64,000 bases of DNA from Montifringilla adamsi (taxonomy: Eukaryota > Chordata > Aves > Passeriformes > Passeridae). Made by a program: the position numbers and the translations under genes. The notes under the pieces are model-generated. The model saw only the letters and a program-made list of their open reading frames with translations, was not told where the DNA came from and made no database searches. Positions within the stretch are counted from its first letter, which is position 1; each line of letters begins with the position of its first letter. Shown piece by piece: positions 1 through 11,099 of the stretch. The stretch is taken from the NCBI GenBank assembly GCA_017590115.1, contig JAGGNK010006448.1, positions 6,496,099-6,560,098 on the forward strand, given 5' to 3'.

Positions 1-738
1 GTCCTTCCCCTGCTTCAGTGTGGTGTCCCTCCCATGGGAGACAGTCCTCCATTAACTTTTCCAGCATGGGTCCTTCCCACAGGCTATAGTTCATGATGAA
101 CTTCTCCAACATGGGTCTCTGTCCATGGGGTGCAGTCCTTCAGGAAAAAAACTGCTCCAGTGTGGATCCTCATAGAATCACAACTCTTGCCAGCAATCCT
201 ACTCCTGAGTGGGTTCCTTTCTCCATGGGTCTGCAGGTCCTGCCAGGAGCCTGCTCCTGTGTGAGATTCCCACAAGGTCACAGCCTCTCTCAGGCATCCG
301 CCTGCTTTGGCATGGGGTCCTCCACGGGCTGCAGGTGGATCTTTTTTCCACCACGGACCTCCACGGGCTGCAGGGGCACAGGTGCTTCACCATGGGCTGC
401 ACCATGGGTTGAAGGGGAATCTCTGCTCCAGTGTCTGGAACACCTCCTCCCTTCCTTCTCCACTGCCACTGCTGTCTGCAGGGCTGTTCCCTTCACATAT
501 TCTTATTCCTCTCTTCTCTGGCTGCAAGTACTTCTGTGCCATAACATTTTATTTCCTTCTTGTTAAATATTTTATTGCAGAGTTGTTACCAGCATCACTG
601 GTTGACAGCTCTGGCCAGAGGTAGACCCATCCTTCAGCCAGCTGACATTGGCTCTGTCAGATACACGGTAAATTCTACCAGTTTTTCAGAAGAGCCACTC
701 CTATAGCCCTCACCACTACTAAAACCTTGTCACACCAT
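1..738 (-). mobile_element. solo LTR, family 1, cut by the window start
   Basis: Endogenous-retrovirus LTR remnant. It is recognised by alignment with the fuller copies at 47877-48892 and 49878-50692 and by my memory of this family in bird genomes. The strand follows those copies, where a poly(A) signal reads on the minus strand. The left part is lost at the window edge, so its length is unknown. Positions 1-200 carry 45 to 51-bp modules, each with a GTGTGGGTCC-like block and a CATGGG block (starts near 16, 62, 107 and 158). These modules create several overlapping open frames that are not genes. The right end is judged from an ACCTTGTCACAC motif near 725-736, matching the end of the other copies. 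No internal retroviral gene follows. The exact end may be off by about 10 bp. Confidence 0.85.
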
Positions 739-3404
739 CCTGATTCAAATCCTCAGGTTCATATTTCTGCATTCAAGAGTGTGGAAAAAGGTAGAAAAAA
801 AAATAAAAGGAAAAGAGGGGAAGTGAATTAAGTAGGAAAGTTCACTCAGAATAGAACAAAAACATGGAACAGAAATATTTTCCTTATATTTGTCTTTCAT
901 ATGAAATGTAGGAGGCTCAAGCCAGCTAGCTCTAACATGACTACAGAATAACACAGCATGACTACAAGAGTGTAGCAGAGCAACAAGCTGAGTATTACAT
1001 GCTTATGGATTTAGTTGGATTTTATTAACCTTTCTAGTTCCCCACAGTATGAACTTTTGTCACAGGCTTAAGATTTGTTGCACATTATTAGGTCTTCATA
1101 GCAGCGATCAGCCACCTTTGCTTCCTGGAGTTCTTCACTGACTGTGGTCAAGACCCCTTCCACCACAGAAGATGATAGACCTCTATCCAAAATCTCTTTA
1201 TGTGAAAGATTGATTGGCTTTCAGTTGCATTAGTGTGGATGGCAAACAGGTGGTGGTATTCTGAAGAGTCTGACATATTTTAGAAATGTTATTGAACATG
1301 ACTGTCACAGTGGTATGCTGTCACTGCAAGACGTACAGATAAAAGACAAACTGCAATATAGCATTTTTCACAAAGCATGCAATTATCTTAATAGAGAAAA
1401 AACAAAAATAGTAAAAATATTTTAAGATTACATTGTCAATGATTGGTTTAAAAATTTCACAGTACTTTAACTGGTGGCAAAAATATAAAGTATTTCAAAT
1501 AAATACACTCATACTGATATTTTGATTACTGATGATGTTATACATGTTTAGACTAGGCAGGTGACATTTTAGTCAGTTCTAAACTTCCTGAGATCTAACC
1601 TTTCCTATGGTTCAAATTCTGTTTATGCTATCCCTTCAAGTCCTGCAGTTAAGTAGCCATTCCCAGAAGCTAAGCGTTTTTAAGGCAGCACTTTTGAGAA
1701 TGATGTTATAGAAGCAGGAAGATCAGCATTTTCAGCAAAGAAAAAGACATTGCCAGAATTACTGAAAGCATCACTTACAGGAATTGTTAAAGAAACATAC
1801 AACATTTCTCTCTCCTGTAGACAAACTCCAGGCTAATGAAATTACCAATATACATGTGGGCCAGCATATGCCTGGATACCCTAATGTTAATTAATGTCTT
1901 TGTACGAACCAGAATTTAGTAGGCAACAAAATTCCTCTCATGCCCTAGAAAAATAAAACAAAAAAAATGTAGTTGACTTGAAAGAAATATACAAAGCTGT
2001 ATATATTGAAATCTGTAGTTATCAAATTAGCTATCCAAATTACTGTTAGGGAAGAGCTTATATATCCTTTCTAGTCAGATATTTCCTTAGATTTCCTACT
2101 TGATTTTTTTATTTACAAGAATATGATGATGATTGCAAAGGTAATCTTTTCTTATTTATTCTTAAAATATTTTCCGAGTTGCAAGATGCAACTTTTCATA
2201 TATTTATATGCTTTTGTGCTTGTATCTGTGGACTCGTAGATAGGTACGCAGCTCTGATATCAATTAGGGAGCTGAGAGAAATGTTGCAAATAAATGATCA
2301 ATCACATGTCCATACAGAGTATTTGGGGTATGTTCTGACAACAGATTACACAGAAGCACAGTTAGGCTAAATGTGAAATAGAGCTGGAAGCGGGGTGGGG
2401 GGGAATCATTGTATAGGTTTGGAATATCTATACCACATAGATCCTGGTGTTTCTTGGCTACCAGAAATAAAAGTTGCCAGCTATCACTGCCAGGAAACAA
2501 ACACGTAGTGGAGCAGCAACCAAAAACTAATGGAAGAGTGACATTAAATATGGACAGAGACATTAACTACAGGAAACCCTATTTGTTTGCAAATGATGGC
2601 CAAGAAATAGCTCCTTGCATAATGAGATTGTTAATTTCAAGGCCTTCCTATGGTTCATGCTCAAGAATACTAAGTGACAGAAGAAAAAAAAAAAAGCCAT
2701 GGAGACAGACTAGGGAAGCTGAGAGGAAAATGGTTTTAAACTCAACCTGTCTTTGAAGCACTTAACTTTGAACTGATCTCTCTGGACCTATTTTTCTCAT
2801 TAGGCAGAGATGGCTAAGAGCAGCACTCATTAAAGAAGCATGAGATTCCCCAGGGCTATTGAATCAAGCTTGAAGTTAAAAAATGTCTTAATCATCTCTT
2901 TTTAATCTCTGTGTTTCACTCTGTCTTTTTTGCTTGCTCTCCTTTCACCCATCACAGCTACAGAATTACCAGGTGAAAAATTTCTAAATCCTGGATTCAA
3001 AAAGCTAATGTTATATTTTTTAAACAGCACATCCTCCACAGTTTTGCTGTCTTTTTTGATAATTTAGGTGAAAGGATGGCAGAAACACCAAAAAGGTATG
3101 TGCTATCTATTTAAATGCCAAATCTACTTCTTGTTGGTTATGTCTATCCTGCAATGTAAAGGATGTGACCTCCCCTTCCCTAGGTGCTCAACTGTGTGCT
3201 GATGCCACCTTGGGAAAAGGTCTGGGTTCCTACCCACGGTCCTCTGAAAAAAGTAAACCTGGTGGCTGGAGAGGGAAGGACCACAATAGCTACTATGTCT
3301 TTTTTTGGCTACTTAAGTGGGGGCACATTAGTGTATGATTTACAGAGTGTAACCAGCCTACAATGAGGACCTAGAAAAGTTTCACACATTGTTAAAGAAG
3401 AAGA
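739..3404. other. unique AT-rich DNA, no gene seen
   Basis: No gene, RNA gene or clear transposon was recognised. There is a purine-rich patch near 780-840 and an A-run near 2684-2695. The 115-codon open frame at 2409-2756 shows no domain and is probably chance. Old, diverged repeats could be present below what can be seen by eye. Confidence 0.6.
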
Positions 3405-4492
3405 AGTTGTATCAGCACACTCCTCGTGAAGCTGACAGTGCATAGCTTGGACAGGGGCACTCCTCACCGGGTTAAGAACTGGCTGAGTGGCCAGGCCCAG
3501 AGAGTGGTGGCATATGGTGTCACATCCAGTGGATAGCCAGTCATTAGTGAGGCTCCTCAAGGCTCAGTACTGGGGATGGTTCTGTTTAATATCTTTATCA
3601 ATGATCTGGATGAGGACATCGATGCACCCTCACTAAGTTTGCAGACAGCACTAAGTGGGTGGGAGTGTTGATCTGCTGTTGGGTAGGAAGGCTCTGCAGA
3701 GGGATATGGGCAGGCTCCATCAATGGGCCAGACCCAGTGGTATGAAGTTCAGTGCAGTGAGTACCAGGTCCTGCCTTTCAGTCACAAAAATCTCAGGCAA
3801 AATTACAGGATTGGCAATAGTGGCTGGAAAGCTGCACAGCAGTAAAGGACCTGGGGGTGCTGGTTGACAGCAGCTGATCTTGAGCCAACAATGTGTTCAG
3901 GTGGCCAAGAAGACTAATTGGAAATATCAGAAATAGTGTGGCCACGAGGACTAGGACAGCAATTTTCACCCTGTCCTCAGCACTGGTGAGACCACACATT
4001 AATTTCTATGTCCTGTTCCAGGCCCCTCACAAGAAGAAAGTCATTGAGGTGCTGGAGAGAGTCCAGAGAAGGGCAACAGAGCTTCCAGAGGGTCATGAGT
4101 TCAACTTAGGAATAGGTGAAGGAAATGAGTTTGTTAAGTATGCAGAAAAGGGGGCTCAGGGGAGACTTTATCACTCTTTACAACTCCCAAAAGGAGGTTG
4201 TAGCGAGATGGTGATTGGCCTCTTCTCCTGGGCAGCCTGAAAAAGGACAAGAAGGGCCTCATTCTGCAGTAGGGGAGGTTCCAACTGGATATTCAGAAGA
4301 ATTTTTTCATTGAAAAGGTAGTTAAGCATTGGAATGGGTTGCACAGGGAGATGCTGGAGTCACCATCCTTGGAAGTTTTCCAGAAACAGTGGAACATGCC
4401 ACTCTATGCTATAGTTTAGTTGATAAGGTGATACTGTCTCAAAGGTTGGACTTGATGATTTGGGAGCCTTTTCCAGACTTAATGATTCTACC
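3405..4492 (+). mobile_element. CR1 LINE, 5'-truncated, 3' part of ORF2 and 3' UTR
   Basis: CR1 is a non-LTR retrotransposon that copies itself through an endonuclease and reverse-transcriptase protein. This piece begins inside the reverse-transcriptase domain. A translated block around 3585-3625 reads FNIFINDLDED, a standard CR1 motif. The catalytic aspartate motif near 3637-3651, FADD in active copies, reads FADS here. Downstream blocks include PHINFYVLFQAPHKKK and IEVLERVQRRAT near 4000-4075. The 3' UTR follows, ending with the CR1 tail (GGACTTGATGA, then AATGATTCTA, near 4447-4490). Frameshifts and stops break the frame, so it is an inactive fossil. The left edge is approximate, because similarity fades above 3405. 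Confidence 0.93.
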
Positions 4493-5074
4493 CCTGCTTA
4501 AGACAACTGGTGGATTGAAAGAAACCTTTTCCACTGCTGAAAAGTAAGGAGACAAAATGGGAGAGAAGATTTAATTGGTTTATGTATCTCCTCTCCCTCT
4601 TCTGCATATTAAGTAAAACAGTTCTCTCCAATTCCTTCAGTGTGCTAGCCAGTATGACTTTGCAAGGATAAAGCAAGCATGGATAAAGCAAGCATCAAAA
4701 TCCTGTGTGGTATCATCACAGCAGATATTGGTTACCATTTCCCTAGAGATGGGAAACAAGTTCCAAATTAATTTACCTAAATTTAGTTTCTTGCCTGTGT
4801 GCTGGGTGCCTGAAGTACCACAACTGTCAATAGATATAAGCCCTGACTAAAACCTCATCCACTTGCACAAATATAGCATCTAGTGTCATTTTAGAGCCTG
4901 TGTAAGATACTCTTCTCGCCTCCAGATCTGTGAATGACACAGATCGCCTGTAAATTATATGTCATATTCTCTCATCTTCGACAGATGTATTAGATGGCTT
5001 AGAGCATCTCAGGATTATTTGGCTTTGTGAAATTAAATTCATCTCTGGATTTTTATTGATTTATTACACGTTTA
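4493..5074. other. unique DNA, no gene seen
   Basis: AT-rich DNA between the CR1 element and the family 3 LTR. Apart from the 15-bp tandem duplication listed separately, nothing was recognised. Confidence 0.6.
4666..4695. repeat. perfect 2 x 15-bp tandem duplication
   Basis: The unit GGATAAAGCAAGCAT occurs at 4666-4680 and again at 4681-4695 without a mismatch. It is a short local duplication, typical of replication slippage. Confidence 0.9.
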
Positions 5075-5558
5075 TGTTGAGGAATACCTTCGGTGCTGAT
5101 ACATTTAGCTTAGGATGCAGCTGCAATTTGGTCTGTGGGTTGAGCTCTGGGTTTTGGAGCCCCAGCCAAGAGGCTGTGAACTGCTGACCTTTTGCAGAAC
5201 AGAGAGCACAGAGGGTTGTGGCCCAATCAGGTGACCAGGAACTGAGAGACACAGCTGGAGCTGATGACCCCACACTTTCTCACTGAGACTGTGAGGGTAT
5301 GGAAACCCAGAGTTTCCCAAATTTGGGACCCCTCCTCCCAAGGAGGGGAAGCAGAGGAAGGAGCTCAAGGTGTTTTTTTGTTTTTTAGTTATTGCACCAA
5401 GACAACTGTTTTAAAGATCGAGAAACCTGGGAAACCTCATGCGATTGTGTGAGTGGGGGGTGTGTAGCTGTGGAGGGGCTTTGGCCCCAGCTCAGGTGGT
5501 GCAAGTATCACTGCCAGAGTGGCTTCCTGAATGGTCAGATAAGGAAGTTTCCTTAACA
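5075..5558 (-). mobile_element. solo LTR, family 3, with 4-bp target duplication
   Basis: This 484-bp LTR starts on the minus strand with TGTTAAGG and ends with CCTCAACA, so it has TG...CA ends. It is flanked by TTTA at 5071-5074 and TTTA at 5559-5562, a perfect 4-bp target-site duplication of the size made by gammaretrovirus-like (ERV1) integrases. A homologous copy in the opposite orientation lies at 55815-56346. Shared blocks include GAAGCCACTCTGGC, CCTCTTGGCTGGGGCTCC and CAGCAGTTCACAGCC. No gag, pol or env sequence lies next to it, so recombination between the two LTRs probably removed the provirus. Strand is by convention from the TG/CA ends and the U5-like C-rich end; no clear poly(A) signal was seen. 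Confidence 0.85.
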
Positions 5559-7233
5559 TTTATACAAATTTTTCCTAAAATCTAAGCACGAGGCTTGAGA
5601 TATAAGATTTGAATCCTGCCCCAGAAGATAGTAAATGCAGGATTTAGATTTTTAAATATATTTTTCATGTGTTGCTTGAGATATCTCTGGCTGAGATAGC
5701 CATGTGAACCAGCAATTGCAACAGAGGGCTGTCATAAATCGATTGAGTCCTGGTATTTATTATTTCCATGTCTCCTCAAAGTTATTGCCTCTGTTCTACT
5801 AGGTGGGCAGAGGGAAGATCCAGCCTGTAAGGGAATATTGTTAGCATATTTTCTTTGTTCAAAAAATGAAGATGCAATCTTTACTTAAAGGGACATGTCT
5901 TATTTCATCTCTTGTCAGATGACTGTTCTTGACTGAATCTCTATAACAAAAAGTTATGTTTTCCATTTAAGAAAAAAGGGGGTTTTACCTATCCTGTCTC
6001 TTTCTTTCTCTGTCTCTCTCTCTCTATATGTATGTATACATATAAACTTGAAGTAGACAAAATAAATAAATAGAATACAAGATATTAAACTTCTGGATGC
6101 ATCTACACTGCCAAAGAAGGACTGTGAGTAAGCTTTGGTCCTTTAAATTGGACACTTGTTTAGCTGTGAACTCATTTCAAACACATTTCTTGACTATTTG
6201 GACAAACTCAGATATTTTATTCCAAGACAGTACAAGGCATGGTTCCAAGGCAAGTTAATTCCAAGGAATACTACTAGAAAAAAATAAGCCTAAGACTCCA
6301 TCAGGCATAGCTTTAAGAATGCTACAATCTGTCATTATTACTCAGTTCTACCTATATTTTTTACTTCTTTAAACTGAATAATTTTATTACTGATAAAATG
6401 CAAAAGATAAGTTTAAAGTTTATTTCTACATGCTAATTTTATATTGTCAGTGTTGGTGTATGCAAAGAAATAAGTTTTCAAATGTGTCCTTTTTTTACAT
6501 CGTATGATATCTTCAGTGTCGGCAATCCCACATGATGAATGAGGCCCAGGATTTTCAGTCTGCTTGCAGATAAAGGATAATGATCCAAGTGTCTGCCTCT
6601 AAGGTTTTTTTTTGTTAGTTTGTTAGCCTCATATCCATACATGTGTCATGAGCATGATAGTGACATAAGCTGACACATAAGTTTTTGTGTAGTTTTAAAA
6701 TAGGTAGAATCAAATTATTTTTTCCTGAATTATCATAGAGACCAGTGGCTTCCATTTGTCATATTTGTTGTCAGATGCAGGACACTATGTAAATAGAGCA
6801 TATGCTAAAAAAAATTTACAGTGCTTCTCAAAGTTTTTCAACTAGAAATTACTGTAAAAACAGAAAGTAAAAGTGAGATGGCTGCATTAACAAAATATCT
6901 ACTTTAGGAGATTATTTGACTAACAGCAGATATGTTTTTTACTTTATGATTCATCTACTGTCTTGCTTGAGCACATCTGTGTAAGGTCTTGCCACACATT
7001 CTGCACTTGGGAGAGCAATCAAACAGACACAATTATTTTTATTTTTATTAATTATTATTTATGTCTTAAACTAAAACATCTGTGTGTTAATTTACTACCA
7101 CAGAACAAGAAATCCTAATATTTGCTCAACTGATTTTTAGGAAGACTAAATTCAAATGTATTAGGAATATTGAAAGGATGAAAAGAAAGTTTGTGCAGCC
7201 AAACTGTGTAAATTTCAGCAGTATGGAACCATT
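5559..7233. other. unique AT-rich DNA, no gene seen
   Basis: No gene or transposon was recognised. A CT-rich microsatellite followed by alternating TATG/TATA lies near 6000-6046. Confidence 0.6.
6000..6046. repeat. CT-rich microsatellite
   Basis: Imperfect TTTC/TCTC repeats run into a short TATATGTATGTATACATATA stretch. This is a simple repeat with no other signal. Confidence 0.75.
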
Positions 7234-7537
7234 TGTCCTGGTTAGTCACAGACAGCAACTAAGTACCATGCAGCCTCATGCTCACTCCCCTCGACCCAGG
7301 CGGGATGGGGAAGTGAAATTGGAGCATTTCTGGCTGTGTTCCCTTTTGGCTTCTTGTGCACCTGCTCACTGGCTGAACATGGGAAACAGGAAAGTCCTTC
7401 ACTTACAAGTAAGCATTACTCAGCAACAACTCAAGCATCAGTGTGCTGTCAACATTATTCTCAGACTAAATGCAAACAACAACAGTGTACCAGCTACTAG
7501 AAAGAAAATTAGTTCTATCTTAGTTAAAACCAGGACA
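7234..7537 (-). mobile_element. solo LTR, family 2, internally deleted, 5-bp target duplication
   Basis: This LTR has TGTCCTGG at the left end and AACCAGGACA at the right end. Left flank CCATT (7229-7233) and right flank CCATT (7538-7542) form a perfect 5-bp direct repeat; read as ACCATT it could be 6 bp, with one base shared with the LTR. A 5-bp duplication is usual for ERVL-type elements. At about 304 bp it is roughly half the length of the related copies at 18467-19057 and 33209-33810. The missing part is the middle, including the ATTAAA poly(A) signal region. A 142-codon plus-strand open frame overlaps it and is spurious. The strand is inferred from the relatives. Confidence 0.85.
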
Positions 7538-8414
7538 CCATTTAAACAAAAAATACTATCTGTGAATTTGGAACAAATCACTTCATCTAAGATGAAAGAA
7601 AAGTGAGAATTAAGACTTTGTCCAGCTAATTACTCTAAAGGTCTACAGCATAAAACAGAATTAGAGAAGTTGTGCTTTCACTGCAGGGTTGTGGCACTGT
7701 CTGGATCCCTCTTTCTCATCTTTCAGAATTAGACTTACCTTTTTTCCCAACAGCAACAAAAATAGATGACATTCAGCGACATAGCCGTCACTTTGATCAA
7801 AAGAAACTCAAGATATTTTTTGTCTATGAGACATTGTTTTCGTACAGTAAGGCATTATCTTGTAAATTTAGGTAATTTTTAGTGATAATGACACTGATGC
7901 TTAAGTTATAATGTGATAGTTTCAATTCCTGAATATTTAATTCACATCTAAAATACTAGAACTTATATTTTGCTTTTGGAAAATATTTTTTCTCTAACCC
8001 TTGCAATATTGTTTTTTCCTTATGAAGGTGTTGGCAGATAGAAGCTGATTTCTCAGAAAATCATGTTGAGTTACTAAACTTGAGAAAAAGCTACATAAAC
8101 ACTGCACGATGAATAATTATCTCTCTATCACAACAGACATTTTATAAAATATGTATGCATGATTTAGAAGCTATTTGCAAGAAAATATTCAACTAAAATA
8201 TCATGAAAACTGAATTAGCTCAATTTATTAAAACGCATAGCAATTAATATGTGCACTGTTATTTGTAGTGCAAAATTATATTTGACTGTGTAAAACACTT
8301 AAATGAGAGAAACTTTATAGATTTAAGTTATGTGAAGGCTGACTTTCTAGATGAAATGAAATCCAGTTTTGAAGACTGAGTAGCATACGTAGTGTTTAAA
8401 AAGAGTAATATAAA
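7538..8414. other. unique AT-rich DNA, no gene seen
   Basis: No gene or repeat was recognised. The short open frame at 7672-7875 has no recognisable domain. Confidence 0.6.
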
Positions 8415-8457
8415 TGGTGGAATAAGGCACGGCCTCTGCAGTGTTAATGCAAAGACC

Positions 8458-8463
8458 TTTATT
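8458..8463 (-). promoter_or_regulatory. poly(A) signal AATAAA of the LTR
   Basis: AATAAA on the minus strand starts 23 nt after the start of the TATA box. In alpharetrovirus LTRs the signal also precedes a short R region. Confidence 0.7.
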
Positions 8464-8477
8464 GGTTTCAAATGCTT

Positions 8478-8486
8478 CTTTTTATA
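8478..8486 (-). promoter_or_regulatory. TATA box of the LTR
   Basis: TATAAAAAG reads on the minus strand inside the solo LTR. It is a close match to the core promoter element, and its spacing to the poly(A) signal supports the assignment. Whether it is still active is unknown. Confidence 0.7.
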
Positions 8487-8718
8487 CTTTCCAAAGCTGG
8501 GATAAGATGCTCCACTTTTTGCTCACTGGTTACATGTTACCATGCTCGCCTGGTGAACTGAGCGTGCTGTGGTTACACTGAGTACGTGAACAGGATGAGA
8601 TGTTTCATCTTCTTGGTCACCGGTCATGCTGCCTGATCAGCTTCAAGGTTGTTGCTGCACAAGCTTTAACAAATCAGCCTTGCTCCTCATGTCATTTAAC
8701 TCATTCCGCTCCGCAACA

Positions 8719-9159
8719 TACAAATATATATGTAAATATATTAAAAGTGTTAGCAAATTTAATTATGTGATAAACATACTTATGAAGGAGAAACAAAAGC
8801 ATATTGAAAGAAAAGTATGTTATTTTAAAAGAAGTGTTTTCTTTTTAAAAGCTTCTTGAAAAAAATATTTTTAATTTTCACATGAAAATTCCTTATTCCT
8901 ATTAATATCTCTCCTTGAGGAAGTACAACTCTATGCTGCAGTGTATATTTAGAACTCTGGGGGGTTTTTATAAGCTTTTTTAACTTAAATACTCACTTTA
9001 AACCTCAGAATAAATCCTCATTTAAATATTAAACAAATGTTAAAAGACCTCAAGAATTGGATAGAGTTGGAGATGAAGTCTCTGAAGAATAGTGATGAGT
9101 ATGATCACTATTTCACATGACTGAATGATTCTGAGTGAGAACCAGAGGCTGAGACAACA
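8719..9159. other. unique AT-rich DNA
   Basis: Nothing was recognised. The right part (about 9050-9159) may be badly decayed CR1 sequence belonging to the next element, but similarity is too weak to claim. Confidence 0.5.
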
Positions 9160-10679
9160 AAGGGAAGCATGTGGCTGGTGTCTACTACAGGCCACCCAGT
9201 CAAGGGAAACTGATTGAAAAAAACCTTCTTGCTGCAGCTACAGTGCAAGTGACCTAATCAGTGACATCAAGACTGCAGGCAGCCTGATCTGTAGTGGTCA
9301 CGCACTGGTGGAGTTTGCAGTCTGAAGGATTATGCATCAGGCACAGACTGAAGTCAGGGCCCTGGATGCTAGGAAAGTAAAATTGCAGTTGTTCAAGGAG
9401 TTAGTCAGTAGGACCCCCCTGTGAAACTGCCCTCAAAGACAAGAGAGAAGAACAGAGCTGGCAGATCTTTAAGGACATTTTTCATACAGGAGAGGAACTC
9501 TCAGACCTCAGGTGTATGAAATCATGAAAGGAAGGCAAGAGTCTGGCATGGATAAGCAAAGACCTCCTTGTCAAACTAAGAGAAAAGAAGGGATTGCATA
9601 GGCACTGGAAGCAGGGACAGATGTCCTGGGAAGAGTATAGGGATTCTGTCTGGTTGTGTAAGAATGACATTAGGAAGGCCAAGGAGCACCTGGAGCTGAA
9701 CTTATTAAGATACGCAAAGACTAACAGGAAGGGCTTCTATAGGAATGTCAGCCAGAAAAGAAAATTCAAAGAAACCCTCCTCAGTGAGCCATACAGGCAA
9801 ATTGGTATAGAGAGACAAGGAGAATGCTGAGGTATTCAAGAACATTTTTTGCCTCACTCTTCGCTGGCAGCCTTGCTTTCCACACTGCTTCAGCAAATGG
9901 ACTCTAAGAGAGGAACTGGGGGAGCAAAGTCCCTCTCACTGTAAGGAAAGATCAGATTTGTGATGATCTGGTGAACTTGAACATGCATAAGTCTATGGGA
10001 CCTGATGGAAGGCATCCCAGAGTTCTGAGGCTTTAGTAATTGCCAAGATGCTCTCCATCATATTTCAAAATCATGACAGTCAGATGAAGTCCCCAGAGAC
10101 TTTAAAAGAGAAATATTGCACCCATTTAAAAAAAGGGTAGAAAGGTGGACCCTGAGAATTACCAACCTGTGAGCTTCGCCTCTGTATCTGGAAAGATTGT
10201 GGAGCATATTCTCCTTGAGGTGAGGCTATGGCACGTGGTGGACAGGGAGGTGATTTGAGACAGCCAGCATGGCTTCACCAAGGACAAGTCCTGCCTGATC
10301 AGTCTTGTGGCCTTCTATGATGGTCTGACTAAATCAGTGGACAAGGGAAGAGTAACGGATGTCACATCCAGGCAGAAATGGTCAATGGCTCAATGCTCAC
10401 AAGGGAATCAGTAGCAGGTGGTGTTCCTCAGAGGTCCATATTGAGACTAATACTCTTTGATACCTTCACCAAGGATAAAGTGGGATTGAGTGAATTCTTA
10501 GCAAGTTTGCAGAGGATGAGCTCTGCTGAGCTGACTGGTGTGGTTGTCACATCTGAGGGGCACTGTGCCACCAAGAGAGACCTGGATGAGCTCAAGAAGT
10601 GGACACATGTAAACTTCTGGGGATGAACTAGATGACTTTAAAAATCTCTTCTGATACAAGCTATTCCATGATACTATGA
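9160..10679 (+). mobile_element. CR1 LINE, ORF2 remnant with internal deletions
   Basis: It enters near the end of the endonuclease domain: a YYRPPSQ motif is readable near 9188-9208, and the later SDH block reads SGH near 9295-9305. The linker follows, with blocks such as HRHWKQGQMSWEEYRDSVW. Then comes the start of the reverse transcriptase: PENYQPVSFASVSGKIVEHI near 10151-10210, [12 protein letters not shown] near 10263-10300 and [15 protein letters not shown] near 10308-10352. At about 10365 the sequence jumps directly to VNGSML..., so several hundred bases of the catalytic core are missing. A second jump near 10620 joins the frame to the 3' tail GATGAACTAGATGACTTTAA. It is inactive. The left edge is approximate. 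Confidence 0.9.
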
Positions 10680-10967
10680 AAGAGGATAGACCCAGGCTTT
10701 CTTCAGTGGCATAAGATGAGGCAACAAGCACAAACTGAACACATGAAGTTCCCTTTGAACACTAGGAAACAGTTTTTTAGGGAAAAAAGATGACTGAGCC
10801 CTGCCACAAGTTGTTCAGAGGTTGTAGAATCTCCCTCCTTGAAGATACTCTAAAGTTGTTTGGACACAAATCTAAGCAGTCAGCTTGAGCAGGGTAGCAG
10901 GAGCAGATAACTTCAAGAATTCCCTTCCAAATTCAACTGTAATATGATTCAGTGATTGTCACTACTT
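10680..10967 (+). mobile_element. CR1 LINE 3' fragment of a second subfamily
   Basis: Starts with GAGGATAGACCCAGGC directly after the tail of the preceding CR1. It carries the 3' UTR of a different CR1 subfamily: an ACAAACTGAACACATGAAG block, then GTTGTAGAATCTCCCTCCTT, then a tail near 10905-10967 (AATTCCCTTCCAAATTCAAC). The order is that of CR1 elements whose 3' end reads GTCCCTTCCAACCTCAACC. It is about 290 bp, 5'-truncated and without coding capacity. Confidence 0.85.
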
Positions 10968-11067
10968 AAGGACATTGCTGAAGTTCATCAGCATTTGGAA
11001 TCAGAACAGAAAATAGAATATTTCAATGAAAATTCAATATATGTTTTCCTATTCTGTCAACAAGTTT

Positions 11068-11099
<32 letters not shown>

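Larger units (their letters stand above)
8415..8718 (-). mobile_element. solo LTR with alpharetrovirus-like promoter and poly(A) layout
   Basis: Compact LTR of about 304 bp. On the minus strand it begins TGTTGCGGAG and ends TTCCACCA. Flanks are TATAAA (8409-8414) and TACAAA (8719-8724), a 6-bp target duplication with one mismatch, the size expected for class II and alpharetrovirus-type integration. A TATAAAAAG box lies 23 nt upstream of an AATAAA signal, so the poly(A) signal falls in U3, before the expected cap site, leaving a short R and a U5 of a few tens of bases. This order is known from avian leukosis-type LTRs. No viral genes flank it, so it is a solo LTR. It looks less decayed than its neighbours. 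Confidence 0.85.

Noticed and set aside
7178..7606. 142-codon plus-strand open frame
   Set aside because: It spans a family 2 LTR and its flanks, and no protein domain is visible.
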